The position numbers and the translations under genes were made by a program. From DATFYM01 sp035315065 (GTDB taxonomy: Bacteria > Acidobacteriota > Terriglobia > UBA7540): DNA of 50,686 nucleotides. The stretch covers positions 1 through 50,686 of the forward strand of contig DATFYM010000048.1 of the NCBI GenBank assembly GCA_035315065.1. The letters are read 5' to 3'. The notes beneath the pieces are model-generated. The model saw only the letters and a program-made list of their open reading frames with translations. It made no database searches and had not been told where the DNA came from. The first letter of the stretch is position 1. Each line of letters starts with the position of its first letter. This document shows, piece after piece, positions 44,992 to 50,686 of this stretch.

Positions 44992-45033
44992 GGTGTCTTC
45001 ACGGCTCACCCGCTAGATGGCCGTGAAGACACT
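44992..45033 (-). terminator. Strong hairpin after hcp
   Basis: GGTGTCTTCACGGC (44992-45005) pairs with GCCGTGAAGACACT (45020-45033), with a single G-T pair and a 14-base loop. It lies 37 bases after the hcp stop, read on the minus strand. There is no long T-run. It may be an attenuator or an RNase barrier that gives hcp more mRNA than downstream genes. Confidence 0.6.
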
Positions 45034-45070
45034 TCCCCCCCGACGTCAGCACCACGGACTGCCAGCGGCG

Positions 45071-45556
45071 TCACGACGTTGCCACCTGCCCGATGTTATA
45101 GGTTGACTGACCGGCCAGGGTAACCGCACCGCTAGACGTATCCTGAGTGTAGTACTGGTACTGGACCTGTTCGTAAGATATGCTCATACTCGCCGAGGGA
45201 GTACCCGACGAACCGCCACCCGTGGAGAACGAGGTGACAAAGCAGTTGGTGAGCGTGATGACCAAATAGATGTAGGGATTCGCACCGCCCCCGGTCTTAC
45301 GCCCACTGAACGTGGCATTGGCAATGTGAGTGCCATTGGATAGGTTTGCCACGAGTTGGAAACTGGCGGCATCCAGCGAGAATGAGCAGGTAAAATCTGC
45401 GAACGAGGGCTTACCTGCGGAAAGACCCTTGTTGCCGACATCCGAGGGGGCGGACCCGCCCCAACTCCAACTGTCCAGCTCGATGTTGTTGGTCATGCCT
45501 GTAGCTTGCGATTCTCCGTTCACACCTGCAATCAGCAAATAGTAATCACTGGGCAT
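45071..45556 (-). CDS. hcp: Hcp/TssD tube protein
   Basis: 161 residues, ATG start with a strong AAGGAGG site 8 bases upstream, consistent with high expression. It matches Hcp1-type tube proteins: YYLLIAGVNGESQATGM, IELDSWSWGGS, FADFTCSFSLDAASFQLV, a mid YIYLVITLTNCFVTSFSTGG strand and a terminal SISYEQVQYQYYTQD. Hexamers stack as the inner tube. It lies 90 bases after tssC. Confidence 0.96.
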   Translation of the reverse strand: MPSDYYLLIAGVNGESQATGMTNNIELDSWSWGGSAPSDVGNKGLSAGKPSFADFTCSFSLDAASFQLVANLSNGTHIANATFSGRKTGGGANPYIYLVITLTNCFVTSFSTGGGSSGTPSASMSISYEQVQYQYYTQDTSSGAVTLAGQSTYNIGQVATS

Positions 45557-45646
45557 TGGTATATCCTCCTTTTCACCGACTTGAATTTACGGGTCGCCGG
45601 CATACACATAGTGCGCCGAAAATCCCGTCAGTACTAAAACTGAGAA

Positions 45647-47134
45647 TCACCTCTTCGCCGGTGGCGGCAAGTCAGCTACCAGGCGGAGAGAAACACTGAT
45701 CTCGTCCAATTGAAAATGCGGGCGGAGATAAGTAATCGCCCGGTAGCAGCCAGGCTTGCCTTTGATCTCCTCTACGTCCACGCGCGCTTCCCGCAAAGGA
45801 AATTGGGCTTTAGTTTTTTGATCGGCCTTGTCGTCCTGGGTCACGTACTGGCTGATCCAGCGATTCAGGAAGCGCCAGCAGTCGTCGCGTGAAAGGAAGC
45901 TGCCGATCTTGTCGCGCATCATCGACTTGAGGTAGTGGGCGAAACGGCACGTCGCCATCATGTAAGGCAGTTGTGCCGAAAGGCGCGCATTGGCTGTGGC
46001 GGCATCGCTGTCGTAGACTTTGGGCTTGTTGCAAGACTGAATGCTGAAGAATGCTGCCTTATCGGTGCCCTTGCAATGCACCAGCGGCACCAGCCCCTGG
46101 TCAGCCAGCTCCTTCTCGCGCCGGTCGGTGATCGCGATCTCGGTGGGGCACTTGAGCGCGACGTCGCCCTCGTCGGTACGGAAGGTGTGGGAGGGAAGAC
46201 CTTCCACCAAGCCACCACCTTCGACGCCCCGGATAGCTGTGCACCAGTTGTACTGCGCGAACGCCTGCGTCATCCGGGCGCCGAGCGCGTAGGCGGCATT
46301 TCCCCAAAGGTATTTGGAGTGGTCTGTCCCATCCACCCCCTCTTCATAGTTGAAGCCCTCGACCGGCTTGGTATCTCTGCCGTAAGGGAGGCGCATCAGG
46401 ATGTGGGGGCAAGTAAGGCAGACGTATTTCGAGTCGTCGCTTTGTCGGAAAGACTTCCATTTGGCGTAGTCGGTACTGTCGAAAATCTTAGCGATATCGC
46501 GGGGCTGGTCGAGGGCGGTGAAACTCGTCATGTTCATCAGTTCTGGGGCGGCCGCGGAAACGAACGGAGCGTGCGCCCCGGCCGCCACCTGCGAGACTTT
46601 TTCCAGCAACTCCAAATCTTCCGGATGCTTGCTGAACTCGTAGTCTCCAATCAAAGCGCCAAACGGCTCGCCGCCGAAGATGCCGAACTCCTCCTCGTAA
46701 ACCTTCTTGAACAGCGCGCTCTGGTCGAATTCGGCGGCACGCTGCAAGTCGCGCAACAATTCCTTCTTGGAGGCGTTCAGAATGCGGATTTTCAGCATGG
46801 TGGAGGTTTCGGACTGATCAAGCAGGTACCTCAGACCCCGCCAGGTGCCCTCCAGTTTTTGGAACTGGGGGTGGTGCAGGACTTCGTTCAACTGCAACGA
46901 AATGAGATGGTCAATTTGAGCGACGCGGGCTGTGATCATCTGGTCGGCGTCTCGGGCCACGGTCATCGACCCTCTGAGTACCTCGGCGACGAATTCCTTG
47001 ATGAGGCCTTTTCCGCGTTCACGCGCGCTCGCATCGCTGAACCGACCCTGTTCGACGATCTGATCGAGAAGACTTGCTTCCGTGGTCTGTTCCACCGCGA
47101 CTTGCGCGCCAGCAGCCTTTTCTAACTCAGCCAT
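45647..47134 (-). CDS. tssC: TssC/VipB large sheath subunit
   Basis: 495 residues, ATG with AAGGAGGG. It matches TssC throughout: LHHPQFQKLEGTWRGLRYLL, LLRDLQRAAEFDQSALFKKV, FGALIGDYEFSKHPEDLELL, CPHILMRLPYG and, near the C-terminus, FAHYLKSMMRDKIGSF, CWRFLNRWISQYVT and YLRPHFQLDEISVSLRLV. With TssB it forms the contractile sheath. It starts 8 bases before the tssB stop (overlap). Confidence 0.98.
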   Translation of the reverse strand: MAELEKAAGAQVAVEQTTEASLLDQIVEQGRFSDASARERGKGLIKEFVAEVLRGSMTVARDADQMITARVAQIDHLISLQLNEVLHHPQFQKLEGTWRGLRYLLDQSETSTMLKIRILNASKKELLRDLQRAAEFDQSALFKKVYEEEFGIFGGEPFGALIGDYEFSKHPEDLELLEKVSQVAAGAHAPFVSAAAPELMNMTSFTALDQPRDIAKIFDSTDYAKWKSFRQSDDSKYVCLTCPHILMRLPYGRDTKPVEGFNYEEGVDGTDHSKYLWGNAAYALGARMTQAFAQYNWCTAIRGVEGGGLVEGLPSHTFRTDEGDVALKCPTEIAITDRREKELADQGLVPLVHCKGTDKAAFFSIQSCNKPKVYDSDAATANARLSAQLPYMMATCRFAHYLKSMMRDKIGSFLSRDDCWRFLNRWISQYVTQDDKADQKTKAQFPLREARVDVEEIKGKPGCYRAITYLRPHFQLDEISVSLRLVADLPPPAKR

Positions 47135-47645
47135 TGGATCCCTCCTTCCCGCCGAGCTCGGACTTCAGCGCGTTCAGCTTCTCGGTCTTGCTTACGGCTT
47201 CGAGCAAGGCCTCATCCAGTTTTTCGTTGGTCTGCAGCGTGCCCTTCAAATCGTTCAGCCGGGTCCTGAGATCCAGTAATTCTCGCAAGGGTTTTACCTG
47301 CCGGGCTACCTGCTCGGGCTCGAAATCTTCCAGGCTCTCGAAGTGCAGGTCCACCTTGAGTTGACCGGCATTGGGATCCTCACTCAGCTTGTTTTCCACT
47401 GCGAAGGCAAGGTGAGGCTTCATGCTTTTGAGGACCGAATCGAAATTGTCCGGGTTGACCTCGACAATTCGTCGGTCTCTAAGTTTGGGCAGCGGTTGTT
47501 CAGGCTGGCCGGTAAAATCCCCCAGCACGCCCATAACGAAGGGTAGCTCTTTCTTCTCGATGGCGTCGCCCGTCTCCACGTCGTACGTCACATGTACGCG
47601 CGGCGGACGGACGCGCCCCAGCTTCTTTTGAACGCTTTCTGGCAT
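47127..47645 (-). CDS. tssB: TssB/VipA small sheath subunit
   Basis: 172 residues, ATG with GGAGG 9 bases upstream. Recognised by SVQKKLGRVRPPRVHVTYDV, KKELPFVMGVLGDFTGQP, FDSVLKSMKPHLAF, DLHFESLEDFEPEQVARQVK and PLRELLDLRTRLNDLKGTL. First gene of the operon, with a clear promoter upstream. Confidence 0.98.
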   Translation of the reverse strand: MPESVQKKLGRVRPPRVHVTYDVETGDAIEKKELPFVMGVLGDFTGQPEQPLPKLRDRRIVEVNPDNFDSVLKSMKPHLAFAVENKLSEDPNAGQLKVDLHFESLEDFEPEQVARQVKPLRELLDLRTRLNDLKGTLQTNEKLDEALLEAVSKTEKLNALKSELGGKEGSNG

Positions 47646-47690
47646 GAGTGAAATCCTCCGCTGAATTGCTCTCTATTAAATGCGAGGGGA

Positions 47691-47720
47691 ATTTTAATCC
47701 TAATAAGTGTCTCCTGTCAA
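47691..47720 (-). promoter_or_regulatory. Promoter of the tssB operon
   Basis: On the minus strand: TTGACA (47720-47715), an 18-base spacer and TAAAAT (47696-47691, 5 of 6 of the -10 consensus). It is 46 bases upstream of the tssB ATG, in an AT-rich patch. Confidence 0.65.
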
Positions 47721-48824
47721 GCATGTTTCTTATGATTCTTATGATCTGGTTGTAGCATAATCATCTGCCCGGTTCACTTAGTTAGGGTGTTTGACAACTA
47801 CGGTGACGTATTCCGCGATCTCCCAGCTTGCATCGTCACCCTGTTTTTGAAACGCAGCAATTGCCGCCACTCCGCTCACGTCGTGCCATTCCGCCCTCAA
47901 CAGGTAAGGCGAGAACGGCAGGCGAGAAGGGCCATGGCGGCAAGAAAACCTCGTCAGGAGCGGAAGGAGCAGTACAGGGGGCAGCACCACCGTAGGGGGT
48001 CGGCTATGCCCAGCAAGCGTAAAACCCTTGGCGGTCTTACGTTTAAGCCATCCGGCATTAACCGTTCTCTAGACAAAGGGCACGGGCGGTACTTGGTTTC
48101 AGGGCGCGCAACTCGCCGAAGTGCACATGCGCTTACGGAAAGCCGTACTCCTACAAAGTGCAAAACTGCCATCGCAAGTACTTCTGGCTCAGATAATTTT
48201 CTTGACATCCAGCCCTGAGGTACGGTATAGTTGCTTAGGCTCCCTTCGAACCGAAGAGAGTCGAACGTCGAAGGAAGATGTCAAAGATTGAGGTTGAAAA
48301 ATGATGGAATGTGAAGCTTCGCCCAAAGCAGGTGGCGGCCAATCAGGCGAACGGCCAAGAGTGGAGGGGCCCCAAGACTCCAAGGGCAAGGCTCGCACCT
48401 CCAGGACCCTCTGGGCCCAGAGCCTCCGCGGGGCAGGGACACGGCCGCTGGAAAACCAGCGAAGAAATGCCCGGCGAATGGTCCGAAGAGGAACGAAGGA
48501 GGACGAAAACGGTGTTAATCGGGCAGTGTTCCCGAAAAATGAAGAAAAAGGGTCAAACAACCCCAATAACCTATTTATAATCAAATACTTGACCTGAATA
48601 ACAAACCTAGAACAGACCTAGTAAGTCCTTTAGAATCGAGTGCCGCCCGAAAACAAACCTAGAATAAACCTAGTAAGTACTTTAGAATTGAAATGCCTTG
48701 AAAAACAAACCCAAGGAACGCGGAACGAACCCAAGGACTGCCTCTTGGAGAATTGACGATTGAAAGAGACGAAGTAAGCTGCGCGACTCTTGCAGAATTG
48801 GCGATGAGGCGTAGCTTGCTTCTT
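47721..48824. other. Intergenic region between the tssB operon and the fused sheath gene
   Basis: 1.1 kb. Open frames on the plus strand (47787-48218, 48301-48597) are Arg/Gly/Ser-rich and lack family features. A minus-strand frame ending at 47778 (…EWHDVSGVAAIAAFQKQGDD…) is the only slightly protein-like stretch but has no clear start. The right end holds 52-bp direct repeats and a long inverted repeat. Confidence 0.5.
48601..48704 (+). repeat. Two tandem copies of a 52-bp repeat
   Basis: 48601-48652 and 48653-48704 share ACAAACCTAGAA, ACCTAGTAAGT and CTTTAGAAT at identical spacing. A third partial copy (ACAAACCCAAGG) starts at 48705. No open frame is kept. It is AT-rich and lies beyond the 3' end of the fused sheath gene. 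Confidence 0.75.
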
Positions 48825-48836
48825 TCAATCGTCAAT
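48752..48836 (-). terminator. Long inverted repeat overlapping the end of the fused sheath gene
   Basis: ATTGACGATTGAAAGA (48752-48767) and TCTTTCAATCGTCAAT (48821-48836) pair perfectly over 16 bp, with a further imperfect pairing inside. The right arm contains the stop codon of the sheath gene (48825-48827). It could end minus-strand transcription as a large hairpin. Confidence 0.6.
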
Positions 48837-50402
48837 CGCCAATCGGCAATACCAGTGGCCGGCCAGGTTCGTCGGCGGCTCCGCCATCGACTGGAATCTG
48901 ACCAAGCGCACAGCGTCGCACCCCTTGAGCGAAACCAAGGGCATCGGACCATAGTCCAGAATTTGCTCGACCGCATCCTCGGTGAGCAGGACTTCAGCGC
49001 ATGGCTTCACTTGCGACTCCTCGTCCTCCTGGTAGTTATGGAGCGGCAAGCCAGCGATCTCTGAATAAACGCCCGGCCGCATTTCCCAGCCGTAATCGCT
49101 GAACGCCTGAGCCAAAAGGAACGCACAGGCAAAGACTGGATTGCCCCAGAGGTAATCTTCGTGAACTGGTGTCTGCGGCATCTCTTCAAAATCGAAGAAT
49201 TCCGTGCGGTCAGTGCTTTTGCCGTAGGGCAAGCGGAGCAAGAAACGAGGCAAAGCGAGACCCACGTAAGACGCCTCCGGGAGGTGACGCAAAGCTGCCC
49301 AAGCGCGTGCGTCCTCGGAGTCTGCGAATGGCTTCCAATCGCGGGGGTTCGGCATCTCGGAAGCAGACTCGCAGCCCAGCACACGGGAGCTCGCTGCGGC
49401 AAGGAAAGGTGCACCCGCGGCGCGTGCGACCTTGGCGAGACGTCCCAACAGTCGCGCGTCGTCGCGGTTAGGTTCAAAGGTGTAGTTTCCGGCGAGCACC
49501 GCCCATGGCTCAGCGCCGGGTGTCCCTACGGTCTTCTCGACCAGAAGCTTGTAGACGCCGGTGAGGCGCAGATCCTCTGCCGTGGTGAGGTCGGCAGTCA
49601 ACTCAGCCTTGGAGACGTCCAACAGGTAGAGCTTCAGCCGTTCGTTCGTCTCCACCTTTCGCACCAGCCAAAAGAGGGCGCGCCAGGCAGACTCGAGCGC
49701 CTGGAAATCGGGCACGTGCAGGAGGGCGCGCATCTGGGCACTGGCGGCACGGTCCAGCACGGCCATCATTTCCGCCTGGCGAGGGTCGGCCCTTTCGACC
49801 AAGTGCGGCTCTACCGCACGCTGCACGAAAGCACGCAATTCATCCGGAACGCGCGACGGACCCGCCCCCTCGGGCAGGCCCTCCGTTTCTGCGAGCACCT
49901 GTTCAAGCACGCTGCCGGAAGCGAGGTGTTTGATGTCGGCAGAAGCAGGGCGCGGCGTTGGTGGCTTTGCAGCCTCGGTCGCACGGGACGCCGCCGGACC
50001 AAGTCTCATTTCGCGTAACATCTCGGCGAGAGTCTCGGGATCGTCCAGCCGCTGGCGCATTCCGCGCAACTTCTGGAAGATGTCCACGCGCTCGAAGATA
50101 CGGTCGGGGTGGAAGTCATCGAGTTCCACGAAGCGCAGGGAAAGCGGGTGATCGTCAAGCGGCAGATCGATCCTCGCGCCAAGCTTGGCCAGAACCTGAT
50201 CGAAGTTATCGCGGTCCAGCACGACAGCGCGGCGGTTGGCGAGCCCGGCGCCCGCCTCGGAGATCCCGCGATTAGCGCGGCCGCTGAAGTCACCGAGGAT
50301 CACTATGCGAAATGGTGCGTCAGGCTCGGCTTGGTATTGTGCCTTGTCGCGCCCTAGCGATACGTCAACGTTAACCTCTCCAAATGAAAATCGCTCTGCC
50401 AT
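48825..50402 (-). CDS. TssB-TssC fused sheath paralogue
   Basis: 525 residues from the ATG at 50402 (GGGAGGACAT ribosome site); the open frame continues to 50438 without support. Residues about 30-130 are TssB-like (FRIVILGDFSGR, RDNFDQVLAKLGARIDLP, LRFVELDDFHPDRIFERVDI, FQKLRGMRQRL). After a Pro/Ala linker, residues about 185-525 are TssC-like (ALLHVPDFQALESAWRALFW, AVLAGNYTFEPNRDDARLL, FLLRLPYG, DYLWGNPVFACAFLLAQAFS, PMPLVSLKG). It ends about where canonical TssC has its C-terminal about 110 residues, so the inter-subunit linking part is missing. It is a separate transcription unit. It may cap or regulate the sheath rather than build it; role inferred. Confidence 0.88.
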   Translation of the reverse strand: MAERFSFGEVNVDVSLGRDKAQYQAEPDAPFRIVILGDFSGRANRGISEAGAGLANRRAVVLDRDNFDQVLAKLGARIDLPLDDHPLSLRFVELDDFHPDRIFERVDIFQKLRGMRQRLDDPETLAEMLREMRLGPAASRATEAAKPPTPRPASADIKHLASGSVLEQVLAETEGLPEGAGPSRVPDELRAFVQRAVEPHLVERADPRQAEMMAVLDRAASAQMRALLHVPDFQALESAWRALFWLVRKVETNERLKLYLLDVSKAELTADLTTAEDLRLTGVYKLLVEKTVGTPGAEPWAVLAGNYTFEPNRDDARLLGRLAKVARAAGAPFLAAASSRVLGCESASEMPNPRDWKPFADSEDARAWAALRHLPEASYVGLALPRFLLRLPYGKSTDRTEFFDFEEMPQTPVHEDYLWGNPVFACAFLLAQAFSDYGWEMRPGVYSEIAGLPLHNYQEDEESQVKPCAEVLLTEDAVEQILDYGPMPLVSLKGCDAVRLVRFQSMAEPPTNLAGHWYCRLAIDD

Positions 50403-50448
50403 ATGTCCTCCCGTTGCGCAGTTCCGCAGAAGCTCCAAGTCTTTTTGG

Positions 50449-50454
50449 ATTATA
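50449..50454 (-). promoter_or_regulatory. Possible -10 box of the fused sheath gene
   Basis: Perfect TATAAT on the minus strand, 47 bases upstream of the ATG at 50402. No good -35 box is seen at 16-18 bases; that position falls in a repeat. Confidence 0.35.
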
Positions 50455-50460
50455 CTCCGC

Positions 50461-50533
50461 TATCAGCCATGAGCCATCAGCTATCAGCAAGATGACCGGA
50501 CTTCTTGCTGAAAGCCGAGAGCTAGCGGCTGAC
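50461..50533. repeat. Imperfect inverted repeat of the dispersed GCTGATAGC family
   Basis: CAGCCATGAGCCATCAGC plus TATCAGCAAG on the left faces CTTGCTGAAAGCCGAGAGC plus TAGCGGCTG on the right, giving an imperfect hairpin of about 28 bp per arm. The words match those at 33033-33066. It probably separates the fused sheath gene from the next gene beyond the window. Confidence 0.5.
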
Positions 50534-50686
50534 GCCTCTGGCAGTGCCCCAATACGCCGATAACTGCGGCGGGTCGCATATCGGCATGAACGTAGTGGCT
50601 GGTAAGGCGCTGTCGGTTGGCGTGTTGGGGCTCGACCAAATTTCGGCTCTGGAAGCGGAACTTACACCTCTGAGGTGTGAAATGCG
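50522..50686 (-). CDS. Possible 3' end of an upstream gene, partial
   Basis: A minus-strand frame is open from the window edge to a TAG at 50524-50522 (54 codons: …ALPATTFMPICDPPQLSAYW…). Third-position GC is moderately high. A competing plus-strand frame from 50588 is also open to the edge, so the call is weak. Product not recognisable. Confidence 0.3.
   Translation of the reverse strand, partial: RISHLRGVSSASRAEIWSSPNTPTDSALPATTFMPICDPPQLSAYWGTARGVSR

Noticed and set aside
45935..47125. 396-codon plus-strand frame opposite tssC
   Set aside because: An antisense shadow caused by high third-position GC in tssC; no start support and no protein family.
47778..47990. Minus-strand frame ending …EWHDVSGVAAIAAFQKQGDD…VVVKHPN
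   Set aside because: The end looks protein-like, but the front is Leu/Pro/Arg-rich, there is no start support and no recognised family. Could be a gene fragment; not enough to call.
47787..48218. Plus-strand open frame of 143 codons
   Set aside because: Arg/Ser-rich, no ribosome site, no family feature; treated as non-coding.
48301..48597. Plus-strand open frame of 98 codons
   Set aside because: Low-complexity Arg/Gly/Glu composition, no homology by eye, and no ribosome site.
50588..50686. Plus-strand frame open to the right edge (MNVVAGKALSVGVLGLDQ)
   Set aside because: Too short, no ribosome site, and it competes with an equally open minus-strand frame; cannot be decided from this window.
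1..50686. tRNA, rRNA, CRISPR arrays, transposases, integrases, attachment sites, replication origin
   Set aside because: I looked for these by eye and saw none; small RNAs and tRNAs cannot be fully excluded without a covariance-model search.

Overview
The window is about 50.7 kb of fairly GC-rich bacterial DNA. Most of it is one large type VI secretion (T6SS) locus on the minus strand, with its probable effectors, adaptors and a phospho-signalling module. A CarboxypepD_reg/TonB-dependent (Oar-type) receptor, an eukaryote-like Ser/Thr kinase, a rhomboid-TPR fusion, TTG/GTG starts and short dispersed intergenic repeats fit a soil member of the Acidobacteriota. That assignment is inferred from gene style, not from a marker gene.

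Left part. Positions 1-5857 (minus) hold the N-terminal 1,952 codons of a giant lipoprotein built of roughly 120-residue Ig-like modules. Parts of it are almost identical tandem copies, and it runs off the left edge. It is divergent from a TonB-dependent receptor (6215-9955, plus), with a recognisable promoter on each side of the shared intergenic region. Next come a multidomain Ser/Thr kinase (10063-14274), a PP2C phosphatase (14469-15332) and an FHA protein with a DcrB/DUF1795-like tail (15901-16767). This is the PpkA/PppA/Fha trio known to control T6SS post-translationally.

Middle part. 16979-17746 is an unrecognised gene. 17.7-19.7 kb is a gene-poor, decayed stretch holding a 198-bp imperfect duplication and a frameshifted gene relic. 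An M15-like peptidoglycan peptidase (19681-20451) overlaps a small exported protein (20433-21011), which looks like an effector-immunity pair. It is followed by an SH3-like fragment, a relic of a macro-domain gene, a LysM-like protein and a rhomboid protease with TPRs.

Right part. The T6SS operon reads leftward from a promoter near 47.7 kb: tssB, tssC, hcp, tagJ/impE, tssA, tssE, tssF, tssG, an M35-type metallopeptidase, tssH/clpV, vgrG and PAAR. It continues into a cargo module: a transglutaminase-like enzyme, an exported partner, an FHA-DUF4123 adaptor, an orphan DUF4123 tail, a duplicated-domain protein, an HExxH protein and an exported HEAT-like protein. A separate gene at 48825-50402 encodes a TssB-TssC fused sheath paralogue. 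The membrane-complex genes tssJ, tssL and tssM and the baseplate gene tssK are not in the window.

How it fits together: sheath, tube, baseplate, spike and recycling ATPase form the injection machine. The kinase, phosphatase and FHA proteins probably gate its assembly. VgrG and PAAR carry at least three putative hydrolase cargoes, each next to an exported candidate immunity protein or embedded in the core operon. The most novel-looking points are the TssB-TssC fusion, the FHA-DUF4123 and FHA-DcrB fusions, the PAAR/transglutaminase junction separated only by an in-frame TGA, and the M15 effector pair.
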